Assembly (NCBI RefSeq): GCF_000002985.6 | Contig: NC_003283.11 | Span: 10,664,001-10,728,000 of the forward strand | Direction: 5' to 3' | DNA: 64,000 bases | Source: Caenorhabditis elegans | Taxonomy: Eukaryota > Nematoda > Chromadorea > Rhabditida > Rhabditidae | Shown: positions 38,565 to 49,130 of the stretch, piece by piece | How positions within the stretch are numbered: the stretch's first letter is position 1 | Layout of the letters: each line of letters starts with the position of its first letter | Translations under genes and position numbers: made by a program | The notes under the pieces: model-generated | Told to the model about the DNA's origin: nothing | Database searches by the model: none | Seen by the model: only the letters and a program-made list of their open reading frames with translations

Positions 38565-40482
38565 ATGATGCGCCGCAAAAACTCATCTTCAAGCTTTGGA
38601 GAGTTGAATATTGATCAACTGATTTCCACATTAGTATCTGTAAAACCATGGCACAAAACATTAGATGTTACGGAAAATGAGATAAGGATGGTTTGTGTAC
38701 TTGCCAGACAAATTTTCATGCATCAACCGATGCTTCTCGAGCTGGAACCTCCTCTCAAGATCGGAGGTAAGTGAATTCATGATCTATGGATTATTTTATG
38801 TCAAAAATGAAAATTCCTATTCATAATAATAATTTTTGCTCTTGGAACTTAGAACCGGTAACATGGTCACATTGAATTTCCTTATTAGATCATCAATTTA
38901 TTATGTAAATAGTTATACATTTTTAGGAGATATTCACGGTCAATTTGCTGATCTTCTTCGACTTTTCAATCTCGCCGGATATCCACCAGAGTCCAACTAT
39001 CTCTTCCTTGGTGATTATGTAGATCGTGGGCCAAAAAGCATTGAGGTGAACATACTTTCATTGGATCATCTTCTTTTAATGATCATAAATCATGAGTCAC
39101 TTTCTTTTCATTCACTAAATTTGACGGACACTCCCGTACGACTGACGTTTTTCTCAATACGATTAACACTAGAAATTGTTCACCGTACACACTTATTTCC
39201 TTTAGATTCCATTCAAATGTGTGACAAAAGTATGTTGCCAACCACCATTTTAATTTCAAAGTGGAATCAAAAATCGGGAGAAATCCGATAATTGCTATTT
39301 CCATGTTTTTTGATTCCATAAAAAAATGAAATCTGCCAAATAAACATTAAAACTAAAACAAAACTAACAAAATATTTTCAGACGATCGTCCTGTTGTTGT
39401 GCTATAAAATCAAGTACCCGAATAACTTTTTCTTACTTCGCGGCAACCACGAGGTGGCCAACCTCAATAGGATTTATGGATTTTATGACGAATGTAAGTG
39501 GCTGGAATGGATGCAAAATGAATGGGGCAAATGCGAAATGGAAATTAATAGAAATGTAGATGATCATCATATTTTTGAGAAATAGATATAAAAATCAAAA
39601 GATGATCGGATGAATTATTAATCAAGCGGAAGCTCGCAAATTGCTAATAATTTGATATTTAGCTTAATTTGCGCACAGAAAGGGTTTTATAAAATAATAT
39701 ATTTCATGATCACTTTTTTTGAATACAAATTAGATGATTTTTAAATAGAGACAACTGTCTCGTTGTGTGAAACATTTTCAGTGAAAGTTTTTCTTGAGTC
39801 CGATTCCAATATTTTCCAGGCAAACGACGATACAGTGTGAAATTGTGGAAATGTTTCCAAGATGTCTTTAATTGTATGCCAGTTGCCGCTCTAATTGACA
39901 ATAAAATCTTCTGCTGTCATGGTGGTCTTTCACCAAATCTTCGGTCTCTCGACCAACTCAAACGACTTTCCCGTCCATGTGATGTTCAGGAAACAGGTCT
40001 TCTGTGTGATGTACTTTGGTCTGATCCAGATGCGACAGTTGTTGGATGGGCACCAAATGAAAGAGGTGTTAGTTATGTATTCGGTGTAGATGTCCTTGCT
40101 CAATTCCTTCAAAAAATGGATTTGGATATTGTTGTTCGTGGTCATCAAGTAGTCGAAGATGGGTACGAATTTTTCGGCCGACGTGGATTGGTTACGGTAT
40201 TCTCTGCACCCAACTACTGTGGAGAATTTGATAATGCTGGAGCTGTAATGAATGTCGATGAAAATTTGTTATGTTCTTTCCAGGTAAAATGTGATTTTTG
40301 AGAAAAACTAATTAAAATTTTGATTTCAGATTCTCAAACCCCAATCGCAACTTGTAATGGATGCAGCTTTGGCTGAGAAGCAGAACAATTTTGTAGCGAA
40401 TCTCGCAGGAATGGCAAATATTAAAATAGAACAAAAACCCCAGCCAATGATTCAAAAACGGTTTCGCCGTGGAATGTTGTAA
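38565..40482 (+). CDS. PP1-type serine/threonine phosphatase, divergent paralogue
   Basis: PPP-family phosphatase closely related to GSP-1. Exons: 38565-38766, 38927-39045, 39382-39493, 39820-40283, 40330-40482, giving 1050 nt or 349 residues. The catalytic core aligns with GSP-1 without gaps from GDIHGQ onward at an offset of +5: [24 protein letters not shown] and [13 protein letters not shown] are all present, so activity is expected. It differs from GSP-1 at the equivalents of E167 (Asn), L243 (Ile), K260 (Arg) and M290 (Leu), all in or near the RVxF docking site. The N-terminus is Ser- and basic-rich (RRKNSSSSF). The tail of about 50 residues is unlike GSP-1 and ends in a basic QKRFRRGML. 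Nematodes have many such lineage-specific PP1-like genes, several with germline or sperm roles. This gene's role is unknown. The chosen start is the first of two tandem ATGs. Confidence 0.94.
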
Positions 40483-40886
40483 ATAGTATAGAAAACTTCT
40501 GTCTAGTTCATCCTCTTCTCATTTTTTAGCTTTATCTGAATTAATTCAGTTTTCCTCCTTCCCCTCCCTTCAAACCATCACTTTTCTGTCCCGGGTCCTT
40601 TCTTTTCTCCCGATTTTTCCATCATTTTTGCCCTGTAGTTGATAATTTGTTCCGGTTCTTAAATAATTCTGAAATTGATATCTGTGAAATTCGTGTGAAA
40701 AATAATTGTTTTATCATTGATAACACTTGTAATCATTATCTGTATTTGTATTCAAATCATCGAAAAACGATATCAAAGTGATGCATATTCATGTTTTTTG
40801 TCTAGAAATCCTTTCTTTTTCTGAATTTATCAAGATTATAATGTAATTTTTAGTTTTAATATTTGAAGCTGTTGAAGCGGGTCTTC

Positions 40887-40892
40887 AATAAA
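40887..40892 (+). terminator. Polyadenylation signal of the second phosphatase gene
   Basis: A canonical AATAAA lies about 400 nt after the stop codon. It follows a UTR with a C/T-rich patch at 40540-40620. Confidence 0.65.
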
Positions 40893-42017
40893 ACATTGTA
40901 TATTGGAAATTGAGTTTGTAGTGTTACACTGAACATTCTACAATTTTAAATTGAAAAAAGTCACAAGTTTTCATTTATTTGTGCTGCTTCAACTTTGAAT
41001 TATGAAATCAGAAATGAGAAAAATAGAAAAAAGAAAGAAGAAAACAAAATAGTCAGCTGAAAATGAATATCTTATGAATCACCTGCTGAAAGTCACGAAA
41101 CATCGTATTTGAGAACAAAATCAATCTGATTTTGATTACCATCAAAATGAAAAAGATTGAGTTTTTATTGATTTTTGACAAAATATAAATGTAAAAAACA
41201 AAAATAGGAAATGAATTAGAAAAATAGCAAAGATGAAACTATTTTGGGAAAATGCAAGAATTGGATATTCGTTTGATGTAAACTGTCAGTTTTCGTGGGA
41301 CCCACATAATAAAAAGACGGAGCAGTACCAGTGAATTTTAAATACGTAGTTAAAACATTTTTACAATATCAAACTCATAGGAAAACACTTTTTTGTTGAC
41401 TTCCAAAATTATGAGTGGCGAAAAGTAAGTAATCCACTTTTTGACTGCAAACTAATACATTTTCAACACTTTAACTTAGTAACTCTGCTTAGTAATTTTA
41501 GTACTTTAGGAGTGGTTTTAAATTTCAAAACAACTTGAGCAACTTTCTAGAAAGTGCATATATTTAATTTTATTTTCAGTTTTTTTTAACGCTAAAATGA
41601 ACTACAATTAATGCATCCAGAAACAGAGTCACTTATAAGTCAAATATTTTAAATTATTCCAGAGAAACGCCAGACTTATAAAAAACTTATACAAGGATTG
41701 TTTAAATTTAAAGCATCTCCGCGCCTCCGTTAAACTTACTCTAAAACATGATATTTAGACAATGAGGTAACTCTATTTCAGTTCTAATTTTATTTTCATA
41801 GTATACGAAAATCCCTTTCGAACTTTTATTGTATTCTCCAATCCGGCAAGCAGGGAATTCTTGAATACAACAGTATTCTAATTGACAGCTCACTGGCCGT
41901 GTCTAGAAATCGGTTGTAAAACGTTCAAGTGTTGTGATAAAGTTCGGAATTTACATTCGAACCGAGTTTCGAATGATCGTCTCGTATCACGTGATCGTGT
42001 TTAAAGTTTAAGAATTA

Positions 42018-42951
42018 CAGGGTGCGCCAAAAGTATGGTAACAGGAGATGAGCTCTTTTACATGAGCTTGCCACGTCATACGTACATTTTTTTATCGAAT
42101 ACTGATAGCTGGAAAAATTTCCTTCAATTTGACCTAAAATTTGTAATGTTTCCCCATAAGGTGCGATCTTAATCGCCTCGGCAATCTGACAAACCCTTCT
42201 GCCGAAACGCTGTTTTGGCACGCGACACTTCCCACACAAACGCACCTCCCACGCTCTCCAATAATTTTCAGATGTTTTATTTGTATGTTAAATCCAAAGT
42301 TAAAGAAGTGAAAAAGCGTTTTCGACTGTTTTTGTAGCATATAAAAATTTTCTGTGTCGACACTGGCGCCTAGCAAGAACCTTTGAATGTTTCATGAATT
42401 CAACTTGAAATTTTTCTCAGTTTTTTTGGTTTAACGAGGCGTAACGACCCACAAAATTATCTGAGCTCAATTTTCTATCAAAATTCTGGGAAGTCAGGTC
42501 AAAACGTGCCGAAAAGTACTAAAATGAATTTTTCTACATACTGCTGCCGCCGCTCACATCCATCTTTCTAGCGACTGTTTCATTCAAGACTTTAACTACT
42601 GCCACATTCCATAACAAAAATACCATGACAGAAATTGTTTGAATTTTTGTTCTTAAAGAATCTCTAGACCAAGAGCATTCTTTGAACTATAAAAACTTGT
42701 AAGAAACTCGATGGAATCGTCGAAAAAAATGTAGAACTCCCGCAGAATGCCTACTTGCGTGCCATCAAGATCGGGGTCTCAAAAGTTCTGAAGGCCTGCA
42801 GCGATGCGGATGGGGAAATTTTGAAAATTCAAAATGTCAATCTGGTCAGTATTTCGTGGAGAACAAAACTTGTACAAATTGAGGTAATAATTCTCTCCAC
42901 ACGTGAAGCTATAGAGCCGCGAACGTGTTACCATACTTATGGCGCACCCTG
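42018..42951. mobile_element. Tc1/mariner-type DNA transposon, defective copy
   Basis: Terminal inverted repeats of 26 bp with one mismatch, beginning CAGGGTGCGCCA, bound a 934 bp element. A TA dinucleotide flanks each end (42016-42017 and 42952-42953), as expected for TA target duplication. The terminus resembles in layout the TACAGTG..GGCCAAAA ends of Tc1. No intact transposase is present. A plus-strand open segment at about 42725-42830 reads like a worn transposase C-terminus (ELPQNAYLRAIKIGV..KACSDADG), an inference from loose similarity only. This is probably a non-autonomous or decayed copy. Confidence 0.82.
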
Positions 42952-43915
42952 TATGAACTATGAAACTCTCCAATTTTGTAAATTATAAAGATACATACAA
43001 AAATATGAACTGTTAGACAAAGTTTCAAATTGTCGTAGTTTCTGAATGATGTATTGTATGATGTTCTGATCAAGTGTTGAGAACTAGGAATTTGAAGACT
43101 CAATTCCCTGATGCACCAAAAATTGAAGACATCGTTCTTTCATTTATCCCCCTGATCATCAAAACAAATCAACTCGAAGGGCAATCACTTCTTCAGGATG
43201 TAGCATTATTTGCCGCTATCTATAATTATCTTTCTAAGAGATCTCCTCTATGGATCTACTTAATACATCTTCTTTACTGGGATCAACCTAGAGACAAATA
43301 TATCATAATATACAAATGAATGAAAGAAAGGTCATCATGAAGTAGTTTCATTGCTTGTGGATGATGCAATCCTGAGCACTTATGATACTTTGATTGAAAT
43401 CTTAGTTTTTTCAAAAGACAAAATCTAATTATAATTTTATTTATGAAAAATACGTGTTTCAATAGTTCAAACTAAAAGTAATGAATATTGTTAGAATGGA
43501 GTACATACCACTCAAAAAATAAAATAAATCCTTCTCATCCTTTAGAAAGACATGAATTTTCGGATTGCTCTGAAGATTAGTGACCAGTTGTCACTTACCT
43601 TTTGGATTGATAAGATTAGCGATGAAACTCTTGAAAATTATTAACAAAATTCTGTGACGCTACTCAAAAAGAACTGAACACGACTTCAATTATGAGACAC
43701 TACGTTTTATTTGAGAAAATATAGAATTTAAAAAGTCACAAGTTTGAGCTGTGAAGTGACGAACTAGATTTAGAACAGTATTTGTATATGGAAGAATCAA
43801 AAGTCGTCAATATCATAGGAAAATGAATTTTTTTTAAACCGGTAAGTTTCTGAAACATGTTCTTTTTCTTAAAATGTTCATTTTTGCGGCGTAAAGTTTA
43901 CAGTAACAGGTAAAC

Positions 43916-44050
43916 TTAATCCACACGGTTCAATGTTTCAAGTGTTTTATGTATAGCCCGTCGCCCAGAAGTGGTTCGCCAGACCCCATCAGTACGAGGC
44001 AACCACAGGTCGCGCATGAGATCCGCAGCTAGATCAACTGCAACTTGAAT
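43916..44050 (-). pseudogene. Coding-like fragment next to a tandem repeat
   Basis: On the minus strand, 44 codons end at a TAA at 43918-43916. They read like real protein (for example VDLAADLMRDLWLPRTDG and VWRTTSGRRAIHKTLETL) and are much richer in G and C than the flanks. The upstream side is the tandem repeat, which contains TTGCAG acceptor-like sites and an in-frame stop. A minus-strand AATAAA lies at 43711-43706. It could be a last exon of an unseen gene or a relic of a gene or transposon. I do not recognise the protein. Confidence 0.35.
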
Positions 44051-44089
44051 AGATCAACTGCAACTTGGTAGATCAACTGCAACTTGAAT
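44031..44089. repeat. Three-copy 19-20 bp tandem repeat
   Basis: AGATCAACTGCAACTTGAAT occurs at 44031-44050 and 44070-44089. A 19 bp variant ending in GGT lies between them. The copies are nearly identical, so the duplication is recent or conserved. Confidence 0.9.
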
Positions 44090-44519
44090 TTAGTTTCATA
44101 ATCATTTGAAAATTTTAAATTGGTTTACGAAACACTTTGCCAACAAATATTATGAACAGTATGCAAGACCCTCGAATCTAGATTTCTACTTCTGAAGTTT
44201 TCCAGCTTCCAAGCCCAATAGATCAAAGCAGATTTTTTCACATTTTACAGATCCCCTAACGATATACAATCTTATTTTTTGTTTACTCCCATCTGTACAG
44301 AAAATAATTCACCATGTTACTCCAAAATAGCTTAGAACATGTTTTCAGCCCCTTCCATTCCATGTTCGTATTCAAAAACAAAGCCTCACGTGTTTTTGCT
44401 TCTGAGATATAAGACATGAGCTTCTCCCCTCTTTCAATTTCCCGTTGACGTTATAATTTCCTTTGTATATAATTCAAGTGGCTCTCTCTCTCAGTGCCTC
44501 TGCATTTTCTTGAAGTCAC

Positions 44520-44699
44520 ATGCTCGTTGCCACACCGTCAGATGAACAACGTGATTCGTTGCTCGGGGGAACGGCGACGGACACAAAACAGCAGGGGACA
44601 CGAGACTCAAAAAACATGCTCAATTCTCAGTCTCGTGAGCTCTCCCGCCAAATGAGAAAACGATTCTCCCCAACCGGCTCCAGTCATGTTCATGAATAA
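44520..44699 (+). CDS. Candidate 59-residue small ORF or first exon
   Basis: The ATG at 44520 opens a frame ending at TAA 44697-44699. The peptide begins MLVATPSDEQRDSLLGG and continues hydrophilic, Ser/Gln/Arg-rich, to HVHE. Codons are mixed but many are ones preferred in C. elegans (CTC, GTT, GCC, CGT, GAT). A donor-like CGTGAGC at 44634-44640 would allow it to be a first exon, but no downstream exon was found. A TATATAA-like box lies about 50 bp upstream near 44467. A 9 bp inverted repeat (CACGAGACT / AGTCTCGTG) lies inside it at 44599-44637. No family is recognised. It may instead be GC-rich promoter DNA that is open by chance. Confidence 0.3.
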   Translation: MLVATPSDEQRDSLLGGTATDTKQQGTRDSKNMLNSQSRELSRQMRKRFSPTGSSHVHE

Positions 44700-47600
44700 T
44701 GGCTTTTGCAGTGTCTTTTCATATATAATAGTGACTGAAAATTTGGATGGGTGGTGGCGGAGGAGGAGGTTTTGAATGAAAACTGCGCACAATAGAATAT
44801 CGTAGAGACCGAAGGCTAGAGTTCAAACGTTTCAAAAAATGGCAAAAAGAGAGAGAGCAAAATGTTGCAAAATAATAGTATTCGTGCACTTTTTCGAAAG
44901 CATCAATGAATGTTGGCCAATCGAATTGAAATATCGACAATATAAAAATTATTAATATCGTTTTCTGATTTTCGAACATTGGTCTCTTACAATTGGCTAA
45001 ATGTAAGCAATATGCCGGCTGAACAGGCCCTTCGCCATTTGTTGCAAATAATTGGTCACCCACATATACATATCAAATATTTCACAAAAAGCAAAACAGA
45101 ACGATTTAATTTTATACAGAAAAAATGACCGTTGGAGAAATACAGAATTACGGTGGAGTTCGAGAAGCATCCAATTGTGGAAATTTTAGATGTCAATTAA
45201 GTTAAAATGTACCAAATTACCCGAAGTAATGGTTGAGTCATCAATAACATGCTACGACTAGAACAAGTTGACGAAATTCCAGATTTCAATCAATGCTCCA
45301 GGGCTCTTTTTTCAAAATTTTGAACCGTCATAAAATCGTATATTAATACATTATAAATTTTCCAGGCGTCAAGTGTTATCCCTAATAGTTGCCGCGTACA
45401 TCTGAAAATGAAAAATCTAGAAAGTATAGTTCAATTTATCACGTTTCTCGTGTTTCAGACATTATGTGCACACGTTAATAATAAAAAATAAATCCCTGAA
45501 AAATAACTAACAATCAAATAATTTTCCAGTCACATTCTTTTAGTCATCCTTTTTCAAGATTTCAAAACAATAACATGATTTCGAAATGTGTCATCACTTT
45601 TGCAGACCTACTGGACAAGTGGAATTTGAGACACGCGTGGTCACATTTGCTTTTTGTGTTTTTCGTTTTGTATTGTTTACCTTAGAATCACAAAACATAT
45701 ACACATACAAATCATAGTTTCTGTAGACTCAACAGATTTATCATAATCTAGTTGATTTGAACATCGAGTATATTGGATAACTGGGATAATCCGGTGTAAT
45801 TGTAATAAGCTATTGGTGGTGAAACAGTCATTAAATGGATTACATGCATATGGTTTTAATGAGTATTTGATGAGAATATTTGAAGTATGGGAATTTTCAT
45901 ATTTCGAAGAAATACATTCAATAGCTTTACTCGATTTGCTGCGACTGTTTGCTCTCTTTTTGATTTCATATTTTAGTAGTCCCATCTAGTTTGAAATAAA
46001 CCTGTTTGTAAACTATGATTTTCATTTTTTCTGTCTATTTTAACTTTAGGGTACTTACTCGATCCTATCTTAGCTGGCTCACAAATTCCTAAACTTTTTG
46101 GTTCATTTTTTCGAGGGAAAATAATTATTTTACTAGATTGAACAAGTGATTGGATCGCACATCTCATGAGAGGTCTTCCCAGTTTCAAATTTGAAAGAAA
46201 GGCTTCCCGCAACTAATTATAACCACTGTTGTCTTAATTCCAGACTTCTTGTGTTAAGCTGACTAATTCAGTGAAGGCTTTGTTTAAAGTCTGTACTTTT
46301 TTTTGAAGCCATTAGCTGACAGTGTTGCAAAATCGGACATGTCAGTTTGACGCTTTCCGCGAAGTGACCAAATATTAGTTTGATTTTGTGCAAAAACTTC
46401 AAACTTGGAAAATGTTCGAAAAGTTTCAGCTGCATTGCTTATTTTTCGATGTTTGAAGCTACACTTTTGAAAAACATAGTTTGTGAATCACGTGAGAGAG
46501 TTGAGCAAGCTTCTCATTTGCCACGCACCTGGCTACCGTAATCTCTTTCCGGGAAACATGTGGTATATTCAAGTATATTCAAATATTTATTAACTTTGTA
46601 GACATTCAGCTTCTGAGGAATCTTATAGTAATGAGAAAATCGTTGCATGGAATTAAGAATATGTGTTTTCATTTACCGAGAAGTGGATTATGTCAAGTAT
46701 AGTTTCAAAAAATCCCTTATTTTTTTGAGTGTAATTTACAATTGCTTGTTCAAAAAATAGACAATCTCCGTTTGTGCCATTTTCCCAGGAAGTCTTCTGA
46801 TTGCCCTTTAAAAAATCAGAACCCATGTACTCGATCCCTGAATGTGTGCCAGTCATCTGATCGTTTTGTACTTTATATCAGGACAACTTCATATATTCAT
46901 TTTTCATATTTATGAGACTCCAGACATAATCCTCTTTTTCTACCTTCCACGATAGTATACATACAAATTGTACAGTCTACTTACAAGTACTAAAATATGA
47001 ATTTTAAAAACCTAAAATATATTATTTTTTATAGTAAAACTTCAATCAACTCTTGGAATAGGACAAAGTTTACTAGTAAACGTTAGAAAAATAATTTTTA
47101 TTAAGCAATACATAAACAATAATAATCATTTAAAAGAGGACGCTTTGAGTTGACAATGAGTTGGGAATTGTGGAATTCTATTTTTAGCTTGCATTGTGTT
47201 GTTAAGTTGATAAGACCACAAAATTTTAAAGTGTAGTCATTTACAAAAGTCATTCTCGATTATTGTCATGTATTATAGAATGTGTTGCAAAATGTATGTT
47301 CCTGCAGGAAACATCTGAATGGTCGTAGAGGCATATTTCTTCAATGGCAATAATGGAAGCATTGAGAACAATTTTTTCATGCAGTTTCGATACAACGTTA
47401 CTATCATTTTCAGAAATTTCTCCAACATTTTCAGATATTTAGGTATAAAGAATGACAAGAATGGCAAAAATTTGGCCCTTATACTCAAGAATACGGTACA
47501 TCTCGGTAATATCTTTGTTTTTATTAAGATTTACCAAAAATGCTCAAACCAACACGCAGAAAAATAGCAGAATTCTACGCTTTTTTAGAACCGATAATTC

Positions 47601-48175
47601 TTGGAATGCACTAATAAAAGTTCGTCTCCTACAGTATCTAAATAACCTTGTAACTGTGTTCTTTGTTTCTCCTCTTCCAATTCAATTTAAATCAAAAAAC
47701 AACCAATCGGAATTTATTTTAAAAAGTGTAGGTGGTATCTGTTTAAAACCATTCTTCTTCTCCGAGTATCTTCTCTCTCTCTCGAATGTCCTTTTATAAC
47801 CCTGAACACCGTTATCCGTTTTAATTGATTCAACTATCCTCATTAAATTGACACCACTCAAAAACCGAACATTCACGTCGACGCCGTTGTTATCCAAATA
47901 CTCATTTCGATGTGTTCTTCAACGTTACCGTAAAGTTTGGAGGCTTTTAGATTCAAGTTCTAGAGTTTTGCAAATCCGATGACAACGTCACATTGAATTC
48001 CATACATACAAAGATTCGCTGAAGAAACGCGATTCGGCGATCACAGTTCAATTCATTCGGAACGAATCATCGAATTAGGATCTACATTCGGGTGCTATGA
48101 TTCATCTTTCTCAAATACCAACAAATTTAGAATTTTTTGTGATGTTTGCGAGAATACAGTTTATAAATAAAATTA

Positions 48176-49130
48176 TTTATTCGCACATTTTCTGGCATTT
48201 TATGGTTTTTTTTCAATAGATTTCCGATTTTCAGCATTAGAATTGCGAGAAGAAATAATAAAAAGGCCGATAGCAACATCATCAGTGGGTATAATGCTTT
48301 CGTTAAGATTTACTTGGGACGGGGCGAGAGGAACGGATATGAGCAAAAGACAGACAAACGGTTGTGGAACTGGTGGGGTGCGGATAAAAAGACAATGACC
48401 GGGATGAGGAATTTTGAAAGGGAAATGGGGAAATTTGAGCATGGCAGGCCTCTCCGTTACAGAATTCAGAACGACCGTACCAAAAGGGAATATTGAGGGA
48501 GAAAGTTCGATTAAAACCATCATAACACAACGTACAATTCTTCGGGTGAGGCGTCAATGAGCAGCAAAGTATGTAAGAGCAATCGGGAGTCAAATAACAA
48601 GTGGAAGGATTTGAGTCGAAAGAGCATAATATGTGATACTGTACATAAATACTAGGGTCCTAGATTAAAAAAACATAATGAAAACCTTCCTGGGGAAGAA
48701 AGGCCTTCTCAAGTCAGCCTTTGAGAATGAAAGAGAGGTTGCCCTATTTTAGACTATCGTATAATACAGGGTAACAAAAGTTAGAAAAAGGGAGGCGTTG
48801 ACTTGGTCACACAAAAATTAAAACTTCTTAAAATATAAATAATTAGTATCTCTGGAATAAAACTAGAGCTGCGAATATTCACGACGTCTGTAGAGAAAGA
48901 TAGTTATCATATCATGATGATATTACAAGCTTTTTGAAAGGGGACAATATAATCTTAAAATATGTCATGGTGGAGATATTCGGGAAGTGTAAAAGGATGC
49001 AAGAAGAAAGCTGATTGAGATGATGATTAACAAAAATAGAGCCAAAAAATGTGGAAATAGGTAATTTGACAACCAATATTTACATGTGGTATATACAAAT
49101 GGAGAGGGTAAATTCGAGCTTCTGCACAAT
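48176..49130 (-). terminator. Putative 3' UTR and poly(A) signal of the F-box gene
   Basis: AATAAA on the minus strand lies at 48181-48176, about 950 nt beyond the F-box stop codon. The intervening minus strand is C/T-rich at 48240-48500, as often seen in nematode 3' UTRs. The UTR would be unusually long, so an undetected extra exon or an earlier end is possible. Confidence 0.35.

Larger units (their letters stand above)
40893..48175. other. Noncoding region with a transposon and small coding-like pieces
   Basis: Mostly AT-rich intergenic DNA. It holds a Tc1/mariner-type element, a three-copy tandem repeat joined to a 44-codon open fragment, and a 59-codon ORF, each listed separately. Outside those I see no supported gene. 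A short TC-run is near 47768-47782. Confidence 0.4.

Noticed and set aside
48235-48496. Plus-strand 87-codon frame after a strong TTTTCAG acceptor, with a protein-like translation (KTDKRLWNWWGADKK)
   Set aside because: The codons are unlike C. elegans genes (repeated GGG, AGG, CGG), the other frames and the opposite strand are also open, and purine-rich DNA gives K/E/R/G-rich pseudo-proteins. It is better read as C/T-rich 3' UTR on the minus strand.
48771-48800. TACAGGGTAACAAAAGTTAG resembling a Tc1/mariner end
   Set aside because: No inverted partner was found nearby and the match to the 42018 element end is partial.
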